Assembly (NCBI RefSeq): GCF_002119525.1
Contig: NZ_CP017917.1
Location: 372,001-436,000, forward strand
DNA length: 64,000 nt
Reading direction: 5' to 3'
Source: Vibrio syngnathi
Lineage (GTDB): Bacteria > Pseudomonadota > Gammaproteobacteria > Enterobacterales > Vibrionaceae
Below the pieces are notes generated by a model. It had not been told where the DNA came from, searched no databases, and saw only the letters and a list, made by a program, of their open reading frames with translations. Positions 1 through 8,252 of this stretch are shown here, piece by piece (position 1 is the first letter of the stretch; every line of letters starts with the position of its first letter). The position numbers were made by a program, and so were the translations under genes.

Positions 1-161
1 TCGAAAGAAACCTTTTGGCCTTCTTTCAGAGTTTTGAAACCTTCAGAAGCGATAGCACGGAAGTGTACGAATACGTCAGCGCCGCCGTTGTCTTGAGAAA
101 TGAAACCGAAACCTTTCTCTTCGTTAAACCATTTTACAGTGCCAGTATTTGTGTTAGACAT
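1..161 (-). CDS. Cold-shock protein, CspA/CspV family (3' end outside window)
   Basis: The reverse strand from the ATG at 161 reads [20 protein letters not shown] and continues with the RNP1-like KGFGFI and RNP2-like VFVHF motifs of the cold-shock fold. These are single-stranded nucleic-acid binding proteins acting as RNA chaperones. About 53 residues are visible of the usual 70, so the C-terminus lies off the left edge. AAGGGA lies 6-7 bases upstream of the ATG. A leader or promoter region of about 300 bases with no ORF precedes it, as is usual for cspA-type genes. The family is sure; which paralogue is not. Confidence 0.93.
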   Translation of the reverse strand, partial: MSNTNTGTVKWFNEEKGFGFISQDNGGADVFVHFRAIASEGFKTLKEGQKVSF

Positions 162-478
162 AATTTGTCCCTTATTCATAAATTTTCTAAATTGTTGATT
201 GCATTACTGCAATGCGCTGATAATTGAATTATTTAATATTGCTAAGAAATAAGGAAAAACTACTTACAAAAACGGGTAACGATTTTACATGTCATTTTTT
301 ACTATTCATCTAACTTAAATAACTCCGGCTAACAGAGCGAGTGCATGTTAACACAGTCTTTCGGGTTGTACACTCATTGATTGATAAATCAGCGAGTTTT
401 TTTTGTCATGTTGCGCTCGTTAACAAAAACCACCTACAACAGCTGATAGGTTTATAAAGTTACACGCCATGACAAAGT
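162..478 (-). promoter_or_regulatory. Long leader/promoter region of the cold-shock gene
   Basis: No coding sequence is visible between the csp start and the codA terminator. cspA-type genes carry long structured 5' leaders that control mRNA stability and translation with temperature. The AT-rich stretch and position fit this, but I did not identify a defined cold box or fold. Function is inferred from family knowledge. Confidence 0.4.
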
Positions 479-503
479 AAAAAGGAAGCCTAAGCCTCCT
501 TTT
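479..503 (-). terminator. Rho-independent terminator of codA
   Basis: On the reverse strand, AAGGAGGC and GGCTTCCTT pair around a TTA(G) loop, and the stem runs into five T. It lies 20 bases past the codA stop. Confidence 0.75.
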
Positions 504-523
504 CTTCGTTAGTATAGACGATA

Positions 524-1801
524 TTATCGTTTGAAGTTGATATCTTCAGTCTTATCTAAATTAATTTTAGTCTTCGCTGGTTGAGTCTCTGCGATTATTT
601 TTCCGTGGCGAATAGAGTACTGCACTGGAACTTGGCGACGAACGGCATCAAAACCATTGTCTGCAGGCAAGATCAATAGGCTACCAGGCTTACCTTCTTC
701 AATACCGTAGTTGTCTTGGATATGCAGTGTGCGTGCTGAATTTTTGCTGATCAAATCAAGCGAAGTGTTGATTTGGTCGTAGCCCATTACTTGCGTTACG
801 TGCAGTCCCATGTGCAGAACTTGAAGCATATTCGCTGTGCCCAGTGGGTACCATGGGTCAAACACATCATCGTGGCCGAAACACACATTGATATTTGCTG
901 CGAGCATCTCTTTAACACGCGTTACACCACGACGTTTCGGGTAGTCGTCGAAGCGACCCTGTAAGTGAATATTCACTAACGGGTTAGCCACGAAGTTAAT
1001 ACCAGACATCTTCAATAGACGGAACAAGCGAGATGCGTAAGCACCGTTATAAGACCCCATCTCTGTGGTATGGCTTGCCGTTACCTTCTCACCCATTTCG
1101 AATTTGTGCGCAAGGGCTGCCAGCGTTTCAACAAAGCGAGATTGTTCATCGTCAATCTCATCACAGTGAACGTCGATCAGGCAGTCGTACTTGCGTGCAA
1201 GCTCGAACACGTAATGCAGAGATTCAATGCCGTATTCACGAGTGAATTCAAAGTGAGGGATAGCACCGATAACGTCAGCACCGATCTTCACGGCTTCTTC
1301 AAGCAACTCTTTGCCGTTAGGGTATGAAAGAATACCTTCTTGAGGGAATGCAACGATTTGGATGTCGACCCACTCTTTCATCTCTTCGCGGACTTCAACC
1401 ATCGCTCTTAACGCCACTAACGTTGGGTCTGACACATCAACGTGTGTGCGCACATGTTGAACCCCGTTCGCTATCTGCCATTTCAGTGTTTGCTTGGCAC
1501 GAGACTTTACGTCTTCGATTGATAACAATTCTTTACGTTCAGCCCAACGCTCAATACCTTCAAACAAAGTACCAGAGATGTTCCAGTTAGGTTCTCCAGC
1601 CGTTTGCGTAGTATCTAGGTGGATGTGCGGTTCACAGAAAGGAGAAACTGCAATGCCACCTTCAGTATCAAGGATGTCACCTTGATGATCGATTTGAGCG
1701 TCATTATCGAGAATGCGAGAAAATTGACCATTTTCAATCAGAATCTGTTTCAAGCCTTCTTGGTCCTGAAGTTTCGCGTTCTTGATTAATAAGGTTGTCA
1801 T
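524..1801 (-). CDS. codA: Cytosine deaminase CodA
   Basis: 425 residues, close to E. coli CodA (427). It converts cytosine to uracil and ammonia in pyrimidine salvage. It is an amidohydrolase-fold enzyme with the metal ligands in EPHIHLD (His59, His61), the VHCDEIDD segment with the next His and the catalytic Glu region, and GHDDVFDPW with the metal Asp near 311. It starts 9 bases after the codB stop, so the two form an operon transcribed leftward. Because codB upstream carries a nonsense codon, polarity could lower codA expression. The enzyme itself looks intact. Confidence 0.95.
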   Translation of the reverse strand: MTTLLIKNAKLQDQEGLKQILIENGQFSRILDNDAQIDHQGDILDTEGGIAVSPFCEPHIHLDTTQTAGEPNWNISGTLFEGIERWAERKELLSIEDVKSRAKQTLKWQIANGVQHVRTHVDVSDPTLVALRAMVEVREEMKEWVDIQIVAFPQEGILSYPNGKELLEEAVKIGADVIGAIPHFEFTREYGIESLHYVFELARKYDCLIDVHCDEIDDEQSRFVETLAALAHKFEMGEKVTASHTTEMGSYNGAYASRLFRLLKMSGINFVANPLVNIHLQGRFDDYPKRRGVTRVKEMLAANINVCFGHDDVFDPWYPLGTANMLQVLHMGLHVTQVMGYDQINTSLDLISKNSARTLHIQDNYGIEEGKPGSLLILPADNGFDAVRRQVPVQYSIRHGKIIAETQPAKTKINLDKTEDINFKR

Positions 1802-1810
1802 AGTGTGTCC

Positions 1811-3049
1811 TTAAGCGGCCTGAGATTTCAGAGCTTTTTTGTTCAATAGAGGATTTAGCACGAGGTAACTGATTGCACCACCAAACACGGCATTCAAAGG
1901 AACGATGCCAGGTAGGAAGTGACCAGCGGCTACGCCTGTTGCTACCGCGATAATGCCAGCCCAGTTAACGGTTTGGAACTCTGCATTTGCAAGATCTTTG
2001 TAACGTTTACGGTTCGCGAAGAAGTCGGCGATGATTACGCCACCAATGGGTGGAATCGCCAGCGAAAGGAAGGTTAACCAACCAACGAAGTTGTTGTATA
2101 ACCAAAGCGCGAAAATCGTACCGATAATACCGTTAATGATAGACATTGTAGTACTTGAGCGACCTGTGATGTTAGATAAACCCAGACCTGACGCATAAAG
2201 TGCATTTTCATTGGTTGTCCAGATATTCAAGCCAAGCACGATGATGGCTGGAAGCAGTAGACCTTGCGCGATCATCACATCTGAAATATCAGCCTGACCG
2301 GTTGCTGCTGCGCCTGCTGCGCCGAAGATAAACATCAGCGAGTTACCGATGAAGAACGCGACCATTGTAATTAACACGGCGCTTGCTGGCTTTTTGCCGA
2401 AGCGAACGAAATCGGCAGTCAACGTACCTGCACTTACAAACGAACCTACAACCATTGCTAGTGCCATTGAGAAGTCCATTGGTGTTTCTGGCTCGATGAG
2501 TTGGAGCTGTGCTAGCCCGCCAACACTGTCTACCGCAGTCAGTACTGAGTAACCACCCAGAATCGCAATCGCGGGCACCGCAATCGCTGAAAGCACCATT
2601 AGCGCTTTAATACCGAAGTACACCGTACCTGTCATCAAAAGGCCTGACACAATAATCAAGGTGTTGGTATCAATGCCTGTGGCTTTCTGTACCGGAATTG
2701 CGAACATGGCAACGCCTACACCAAACCAGCCGACTTGTGTACCACCAAGTAGAGCAGAAGGAAGCCATGAGCCTTTAGTACCGAAAGAGAAACGAGCAAG
2801 GAGGTGAGTAGAGAGGCCAGTAGATGAGCCGATGTAGCCAAGAAAAGAAGTGTAAATACCAAGAATTAGGTTACCGATGAGAACAGCAAGGAAGAAATCG
2901 TTGAAAGAAAGACCTGTCCCGAGTGAACCACCAGTTCACATACTTGCAGAGAAGAAAGTGAGTCCAAGCATTACCATGGTGAGTGAAGCGACTCCTTTCC
3001 TAGCCGATGTAGGAACCGGCCCTAGACTGTAGTTATTATCAGCAGCCAT
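1811..3049 (-). pseudogene. codB: Cytosine permease CodB, interrupted by an in-frame TGA
   Basis: From the ATG at 3049 (good GGAGG upstream) the frame encodes MAADNNYSLGPVPTSARKG and follows E. coli CodB residue for residue. Codon 38, Trp in E. coli (SMWTGG), is a stop at about 2936-2938. The frame then continues open to 1811 with no net shift: Met115 of the AMFAIPV segment is 342 bases from the start, exactly 114 codons. The rest keeps all 12 expected membrane segments of this NCS1-family cytosine/proton symporter. A reinitiated product from 2707 would lack the first three or so helices and is unlikely to work. This is a recent nonsense mutation, a sequencing error, or a recoded stop; everything else looks under selection. 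Confidence 0.85.
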
Positions 3050-3360
3050 TTTTTACCTCCGCAATTGATCAAAATTAAAAATAACGGTTGCCGTATTGCA
3101 GGCAAACGTGCGCATTATGGTGATCTAAAAATGCAGTCAATATTGATTTTGTCAATAAAGGCATTTTTAAGTCAGCTAGGGCGTTAATTTCCATTTATAA
3201 CAATAGTTTATTTTTTCTATTTATTTAAAAAAAATAAATAGAAAACGTTTGCTGTAACGTATGAAGTGTCTGATGTTTATGGTTGGCTATGAATGTTGAT
3301 TATTATGCGTTTGAATGGGTGTCTGTATTGAAAGGAAAGCGTTTAGCCAAACTTCAGACA
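3050..3360. promoter_or_regulatory. codBA upstream region with PurR-like boxes
   Basis: Two sites resemble the PurR operator (consensus about ACGCAAACGTTTTCGT): GCAGGCAAACGTGCGC at 3098-3113 and GAAAACGTTTGCTG at 3241-3254. The second is nearly perfect on the reverse strand. A weaker GAAAGCGTTTAGC lies near 3338. E. coli codBA is repressed by PurR, so the same control is a fair inference here. No ORF and no purine-riboswitch core were seen. Confidence 0.55.
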
Positions 3361-3468
3361 AAAAAATAGCCAATCGCAATAATCGCAATTGGCCTATATA
3401 TATCGTGAACAAGAAAGGTTCACTAACAACGTCAGTTGGCTAGGTGACCCTCGGCTTAAGAAGGGTCA
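3361..3468 (-). ncRNA. qrr: Qrr quorum regulatory small RNA
   Basis: The reverse strand from 3468 begins TGACCCTTCTTAAGCCGAGGGT and then carries the invariant Qrr core CACCTAGCCAACTGACGTTG, followed by TTAGTGAAC. The 5' TGACCC/GGGTCA hairpin is present. The 3' end is a GCCAAT...ATTGGC hairpin followed by seven T, giving about 108 nt, normal for Vibrio Qrr RNAs. Qrr RNAs work with Hfq to repress the LuxR/HapR-type master regulator and activate aphA at low cell density. Which numbered Qrr it is cannot be told from this window. Residue-level identity of the core makes the call firm. Confidence 0.95.
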
Positions 3469-3475
3469 ATATGTA

Positions 3476-3494
3476 CTTTGCAGTTAGTGTGCCA
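3476..3494 (-). promoter_or_regulatory. Sigma54 (-24/-12) promoter of the Qrr RNA
   Basis: The reverse strand reads TGGCACACTAACTGCAAAG, with GG at -24 and GC at -12 and 10 bases between them. The GC lies 12 bases before the predicted first base at 3468. All characterised Vibrio qrr genes are transcribed by sigma54 RNA polymerase with phospho-LuxO. Confidence 0.88.
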
Positions 3495-3577
3495 ACTTTT
3501 AAAGCAACGTAAAATGGGTGTTTTATAGCAATTTGGTGCGTATTTAAATGTTTAATTCGCATTTTGGAATTATCTTG

Positions 3578-3603
3578 TTGCGTTTTACAATTGCGTTTTG
3601 CGA
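3578..3603. promoter_or_regulatory. Tandem LuxO-like enhancer boxes
   Basis: TTGCGTTTTACAA (3578-3590) and TTGCGTTTTGCGA (3591-3603) each resemble the LuxO site TTGCA-N3-TGCAA. They lie about 110-135 bases upstream of the Qrr start, a normal enhancer distance. Assignment is by resemblance and position. Confidence 0.55.
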
Positions 3604-3657
3604 TTTATGGCGATTGTCATTAAGGGGTAACCGATAAAAATACATAGCGAATGTTGC

Positions 3658-3718
3658 TTAGTTTCTTAGTTTCTTAGTTTCTTGGTTTTTGCTGCTCTTT
3701 CTACTTCTACTTCTACTT
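3658..3718. repeat. Two adjacent short tandem repeats
   Basis: TTAGTTTC is repeated three times at 3658-3681, followed by a degenerate TTGGTTTT. CTACTT is repeated three times at 3701-3718. No gene covers them. Confidence 0.85.
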
Positions 3719-3744
3719 CTTCTGCAACTAGCGGTAAAATAGAC

Positions 3745-3779
3745 AAAAAGCCCGTGCGATCTCAGATCTCATGGGCTTT
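3745..3779 (-). terminator. Terminator of the yiaWV-like operon
   Basis: On the reverse strand AAAGCCCATGAGATC pairs with GATCGCACGGGCTTT across a TGA loop, ending in TTTTT. It sits 25 bases after the HlyD-family stop. Confidence 0.8.
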
Positions 3780-3803
3780 GTATCGTTTTATCTAAGACAA
3801 GTA

Positions 3804-5027
3804 TTAGATCGAGTAGAAGAAGTACAACTGGGACTTCATTCTAATGATGATCCCGCGTATTACGTCTAGGAACGCCATAAAACTAATTGGTTTCTCACCG
3901 CTTACCCAAGCTAACCCTACAGAGCCGACAGGAATATCGTAACCTTGTGCTTCGTCAATTTTTAAGCGGACAAAGTGGTGCTTGTTCTGAAGGTTTCTAC
4001 CTGTGGTGACACGAACTTGTTCATCAATACCTAACAGGCTAGCTTGTGCTTCACCCGTCGCTTCAACAATGCCTTCTACGGTTGCGGAGAATATCTTGCC
4101 TGGGTATACCGCCGTTGCAAACTCAGCAGGCTGGCCCACTTTTACGTTACGAATCGCTTGGTGATTGACTCGCATTAACACGTATTTTTCTTCAGTGTAC
4201 ATTTGGATACGAGGCATCATTGATACTCGCTGTCCTTCACGAAGAATGAAGTTAGTTACAAAGCCATCAGTCGGCGCCGTTACTTTGGTACTGTTCAAAT
4301 CCCATTGAGCTTGAGCCAATGTTGCTTTTGCCGAATCTACCTCAGTTTGTTTCTTACTGACGTTGGTTTCTGCTTTGTGGATGTTTAACTTTGCATTTTC
4401 GGCATCGACTTCTTTTTTGCTGAGCTGAGACTCTAGCGTGGCGACATTATGAGTCGCTAAGTCTACCTTTGCCGTTTGGTGGTCGATGTCAGTCTCAGTA
4501 ATTGTATGTTCTACAACTCTGTTTTGCTTTTGGTACCGGTCAAGGGTCTTAGATTGCAGCACTAGATCTGTCTTTGCTGATTCTATCTGAGCGACGGAAG
4601 CTTTGATGTCTTCAAGCGCTGATTGATGGCTTACTTTAGCGATGCTCACTTCTTGGCGAGCTGTGTCTAAAGCGACTTTTGTTGACTCCAGTTGAACGCT
4701 TGCTTTGTTTCTCGCAATCACATATTTGGTGTCATCAATTTCGTAAAGAAGTTGCCCTTCAACCACATCTTGGTTTGGGCTGATGTGAACCTTGGTGGTT
4801 TTTCCTGTGACCGCTGTTGAGTCCGGACGTAATTGAATATGCGGAGATTGAACAACTGAACCTCCAGAGAGGTCCATCGGCGTGTAGTTAATTAACCCCA
4901 CCCACACGAACATCAACCATGACGTACCACCGAGATAAGCAAACGCCTTAGTGCCTTTGTTCCACGGCATGCCTACTAGTCTCAGTAAATAAATGAACAG
5001 TGCCCAAATCGCTAAACCTTCTAACAT
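3804..5027 (-). CDS. HlyD-family membrane fusion protein, YiaV-like
   Basis: 407 residues. It has an N-terminal membrane segment (about 3-20 and 33-50), a biotinyl-lipoyl-like half (about 80-110), a long Gln/Ala/Lys/Thr-rich coiled coil (about 115-235) rich in SAKTDL/AKVDLA heptads, a second lipoyl half (VTAPTDGFVTNFILREGQ), and a beta-barrel domain. This is the periplasmic adaptor architecture of HlyD/EmrA proteins, which bridge an inner-membrane pump to an outer-membrane channel. The ATG overlaps the end of the upstream DUF3302-like gene by 7 bases, the arrangement of E. coli yiaW-yiaV. No pump or TolC gene is next to it, so the substrate is unknown. Confidence 0.85.
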   Translation of the reverse strand: MLEGLAIWALFIYLLRLVGMPWNKGTKAFAYLGGTSWLMFVWVGLINYTPMDLSGGSVVQSPHIQLRPDSTAVTGKTTKVHISPNQDVVEGQLLYEIDDTKYVIARNKASVQLESTKVALDTARQEVSIAKVSHQSALEDIKASVAQIESAKTDLVLQSKTLDRYQKQNRVVEHTITETDIDHQTAKVDLATHNVATLESQLSKKEVDAENAKLNIHKAETNVSKKQTEVDSAKATLAQAQWDLNSTKVTAPTDGFVTNFILREGQRVSMMPRIQMYTEEKYVLMRVNHQAIRNVKVGQPAEFATAVYPGKIFSATVEGIVEATGEAQASLLGIDEQVRVTTGRNLQNKHHFVRLKIDEAQGYDIPVGSVGLAWVSGEKPISFMAFLDVIRGIIIRMKSQLYFFYSI

Positions 5028-5371
5028 ACTTGGTTCTCCTCATTTTTATCGTTTTGTTCTGGTTGAACGTCAGGTTGAACCGGCGCTTTCCATGTGTCTC
5101 TCAGGTTAATAATGGCTTTTTCCATATCAACAAAAGCCAATATGACGGCAAGTACCCATACCCAATGCCAAATAAAACCAATCCATGTTAATGCGGTTAT
5201 TAAGCCGAGTTGTTGATGCTCTTTACTATGAGCTTTATTGATTGGTAGTTCATGAACACGCCAGAATCCGTAACATGCAGCTGCGATAGTTGCGACTAAT
5301 ACAACGCCTGCTACGATATGCAATGCGGTATCTGCACCGGTTCCGACAAATGGGACACTTAATAAACTCAT
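5021..5371 (-). CDS. DUF3302-like inner-membrane protein, YiaW-like
   Basis: 116 residues with two membrane spans (about 14-37 and 58-81) and a short hydrophilic tail rich in Gln, Glu and Asn. The size, the HELP-type loop after the first helix, and the overlap with a HlyD-family adaptor match the E. coli YiaW-YiaV pair. The function of DUF3302 is unknown; it may form a small partner of the adaptor. Divergent from the AraC-type regulator at 5505, which may control the pair. Confidence 0.7.
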   Translation of the reverse strand: MSLLSVPFVGTGADTALHIVAGVVLVATIAAACYGFWRVHELPINKAHSKEHQQLGLITALTWIGFIWHWVWVLAVILAFVDMEKAIINLRDTWKAPVQPDVQPEQNDKNEENQVC

Positions 5372-5504
5372 TGATAAATCCTAAGCTAAATGATGCGCCG
5401 AGTGTGATGGACATCGGATTTATAGGTTGTAAATTTACTAATTACTTCGATAATTGATTTTATATGATTTGATCTGTCATTGTATTTTTAGAGGCCAGCG
5501 ACGA

Positions 5505-6512
5505 ATGAACCATTGTAACTTCTTAAGAGCGTTAGGGATTTTGGGTATTTATCAGCATGCAGTGACCAATCCTATGGTCAATGCAGAGCGTTTAGGTATT
5601 CCGAAGTCCGTATTTGCTAACTCCATGAATCTGATTCCGGTCAATGAAGTCGATAAATGGTATGGGTTTCTTGAACAGCAAACTAATGATCCAGATATTA
5701 TTCTGAAGCTGTCTGACCGAGTGGATATTGAAAGACTAGGCCCGTTAACGAATTGGTTTTTTTCGGGTCATGATCTTGCTTCTACGATCCGCCGAGTGAA
5801 CATCGGCCTACACTGTTTACAGTCTGGTGCGTTCTTATACGGTGCACAGGTAGGGACAATGATTAAATGGTGCTACGACAATCCTGCTTACTCAGAAACG
5901 GGTAAAGTGCATGACTCAATAAGAGTCGCGGTTTTCATTATGAAAATTTTACGTCGATATTTGGGTGATGACTTTAAACCCGTTGCGGTTTCAATCGCAG
6001 GTTGTCGAGAGAATGTTGACCTCTACCATGAATATTTCGGCTGTACGATTCAATGGGGACAGCCTCGCACGGAAGTTTGGATCCCTAGTGAGTCGAGGTT
6101 ATCCATCAATCAATCACCATCGAATAGTAAAACAAATCTGGCGATGAATTTTCATGATTTGGATAACTATCTCAACATGCCCGACGCAGAGGATGAGCAC
6201 AAGGTTACCTACGAGATGATCAATTACAGTCGTCATTTTGGCCTGCCAACGCTGCATAAAGTCTCAACCTTGCTAGGATTGTCGGAACAGCAATTCCAAC
6301 GAAAATTGCATAAAACTGGCGTTAATTTCTCAACAATGATGGGTTATACGTTGAGTAATGTTGCTGTTGATTTACTGGTGTACTCAGTACCGATAGAAGA
6401 CGTTGCGAAACGATTAGGTTATACCAACGTAGCGAGCTTTAATCGGATGTTTAAGAAACATCGAGGTTTGACGCCTAAGCAATATATTGAGCGTTTTGAC
6501 AGCGAATGCTGA
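5505..6512 (+). CDS. AraC-family transcriptional regulator (OruR/ArgR-like, with N-terminal Arabinose_bd-type domain)
   Basis: 335 residues from the ATG at 5505 (the open frame extends to 5454). The N-terminal 200 residues resemble the PF12625-type effector domain of long AraC regulators. The C-terminal 100 residues hold two helix-turn-helix motifs: STLLGLSEQQFQRKLHKTG and the signature VAKRLGYTNVASFNRMFKKH followed by GLTPKQY. It is divergent from the yiaWV-like pair with about 130 bases between, so local control of that pair is plausible. The ligand is unknown. Confidence 0.88.
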   Translation: MNHCNFLRALGILGIYQHAVTNPMVNAERLGIPKSVFANSMNLIPVNEVDKWYGFLEQQTNDPDIILKLSDRVDIERLGPLTNWFFSGHDLASTIRRVNIGLHCLQSGAFLYGAQVGTMIKWCYDNPAYSETGKVHDSIRVAVFIMKILRRYLGDDFKPVAVSIAGCRENVDLYHEYFGCTIQWGQPRTEVWIPSESRLSINQSPSNSKTNLAMNFHDLDNYLNMPDAEDEHKVTYEMINYSRHFGLPTLHKVSTLLGLSEQQFQRKLHKTGVNFSTMMGYTLSNVAVDLLVYSVPIEDVAKRLGYTNVASFNRMFKKHRGLTPKQYIERFDSEC

Positions 6513-6518
6513 TCTTCA

Positions 6519-7421
6519 TTAGGTTTTGTCTAGTTTTTGAAAATGAGTAGATAGGTAGATGATTATCCATGTACTAAGGATAAAAGGGGCGGTGATTGGC
6601 AGTAGTGACAACTCATGAAAGCCGAGCGTGATGAGACAACTTAGAAGCATTCCTAATAGGATTAAGGCCCATGGGATTCGTGGATACAGTACAAGCGCAA
6701 GAGTTGCAAGGATGGCGTTGTATCCATAAAGACCTTGAGCTACCAGTTCATCAGAAGCACCAATCAAATCGCTAAATGCTGTGCTAATTATTACTGCTAG
6801 CACAACCCAAGTGGCATGCTTTAGGTTGTTAAGCGCGATGGCGATTAAGATAACGAGCCCTGACAACGCATTGTCTATAAAGCTGACTTGGCTGATCCCT
6901 TTTAACAACGGGATCACCACTGTCGGTAGGTTGAACCACGAGTTTGCCTCAAAACTGATTATGGGTATCAATACGGAGTTGGATGGAGAAAATACCGAAA
7001 GGCCTAAGCTTGATTGGATAATATAAATCAGCCAAGAGGTGAGGATAAAGGCGCTAGTGTAACCGCGATATTTCTTAAAGCGGGATACAATATTTGCAAT
7101 GGGAACTGTGAGCAACGCGCCTAACACAGTCACTAAAGCCAATAATGGTGTGGCACCAAAAAAGTTACCGATAAATAAACCAATTAAAGCCCCATTTAGC
7201 GCGAACATCCCATTATCAAGGTTTTTGCTTTGTTTGATGGAATAACGAGCCAATGCATAACTGCAACTTGCGCCAAGCAGGGTAAGGAAAGCAAGTGGAA
7301 GTGATTCAATCGAAATGGCAAGCAACAGCAAAAGCGACGTCATGGCAGACGGTGTGAAATAGACTTGCCCAATGCCATTGAGCAAGCCTTGAAATGGTAG
7401 GATATCCTTATTCGTTTTCAT
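6519..7421 (-). CDS. Urea transporter (UT family)
   Basis: 300 residues, almost entirely hydrophobic. It has the UT-family opening FQGLLNGIGQVYF, a NGALIG motif, and a second copy of the fold (FIDNALSGLVILIAI, then GYNAILA), as expected for the two-fold repeated urea channel. It would let urea cross the inner membrane by facilitated diffusion. No urease gene is in the window, so its use here is unclear. It stops 6 bases from the end of the convergent AraC gene. Confidence 0.85.
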   Translation of the reverse strand: MKTNKDILPFQGLLNGIGQVYFTPSAMTSLLLLLAISIESLPLAFLTLLGASCSYALARYSIKQSKNLDNGMFALNGALIGLFIGNFFGATPLLALVTVLGALLTVPIANIVSRFKKYRGYTSAFILTSWLIYIIQSSLGLSVFSPSNSVLIPIISFEANSWFNLPTVVIPLLKGISQVSFIDNALSGLVILIAIALNNLKHATWVVLAVIISTAFSDLIGASDELVAQGLYGYNAILATLALVLYPRIPWALILLGMLLSCLITLGFHELSLLPITAPFILSTWIIIYLSTHFQKLDKT

Positions 7422-7502
7422 CGTCTGATTACATCATGAGTCATGTTAATTTTTTGTAATTCAGATTGTATATAACTCCATCCTTTTGACTACCTAAGTG
7501 TG

Positions 7503-8162
7503 TTAATTTTGATACCAACGTTCACCATAAGCTTGTTGGTAATCCGGCGTTTCAATGATGCCTTCTTGCTCTGGAACGGTTTCTAATGGTCCTACAACGG
7601 TGCGATAAGGCAATACACCCGCCCATACTGGGATATCCATGTCAGCCTTATCATCATTCACTCCATGTTTACCTATCTTCACGGAGGCTTCCGTTAACGG
7701 TATCGCCAATAGCTCGGTTGCGGTGAGCTCTTTCTCATTACTGAGCCTGACTTCGTCGGTTCTTCCCGGCGCGATTTGCTCAATGAAGATGTTCAATAAG
7801 CGATCTTTTTCTTGGTTGTCATCGATGACTGAAAATGACCCCAATACCACAGCAGAACGGTAATGTGCACTGTGATGAAATGCAGAACGAGCCAACACCC
7901 AACCATCGAATAAGGTGAACGTTAAACAGGTGGGTTCTCCTTTTTTCAGATCTCTCAATAAGCGACTGTTTTTGGCTCCATGAATGTAAACCATGTCATC
8001 GACTCGCCACGCGAGCATCGGGATAACCATTGGCCCTTCTTCGCCCTGCAATGCAATGTGTGCGATTAAGCTCTCATCAATAATTTGGTGCAGTTTCTCT
8101 TGTTCAAATACGGCTTTGTGAGCCCCTTTTTTAATCGTGGTTCTTTTCGTGTTAGATAACAT
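7503..8162 (-). CDS. FMN-binding protein of the pyridoxamine 5'-phosphate oxidase (PPOX) class
   Basis: About 219 residues. It has a split-barrel flavin-binding fold: HIALQGEEGPMVIPMLAWRV, then VYIHGAKNSRLLRDLKKGE and TLFDGWVLARSAFHHSAHYR, typical of the PPOX proteins annotated as flavin-nucleotide-binding. The ATG at 8162 is preferred over the upstream GTG at 8168 because AAGGAG sits 6 bases before it. It is divergent from a MocR regulator 90 bases away, a common pairing in which MocR controls the neighbouring gene. Substrate unknown. Confidence 0.82.
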   Translation of the reverse strand: MLSNTKRTTIKKGAHKAVFEQEKLHQIIDESLIAHIALQGEEGPMVIPMLAWRVDDMVYIHGAKNSRLLRDLKKGEPTCLTFTLFDGWVLARSAFHHSAHYRSAVVLGSFSVIDDNQEKDRLLNIFIEQIAPGRTDEVRLSNEKELTATELLAIPLTEASVKIGKHGVNDDKADMDIPVWAGVLPYRTVVGPLETVPEQEGIIETPDYQQAYGERWYQN

Positions 8163-8252
8163 AATCACTCCTTAATCATTGCCTTTTGATTAATGTAGCG
8201 ATTAACTGGTCTATTAAATAGAGCCACTTTTAAACACTATTTGGATCCAGTT

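Noticed and set aside
15..227. Plus-strand 70-residue ORF at the left edge
   Set aside because: It is antisense to the cold-shock gene.
3050..3360. Purine riboswitch before codBA
   Set aside because: No purine aptamer core was seen; PurR-like boxes explain control better.
3804..5371. A type I secretion operon
   Set aside because: Only the HlyD-type adaptor and a small DUF3302 protein are present; there is no ABC transporter or TolC partner.
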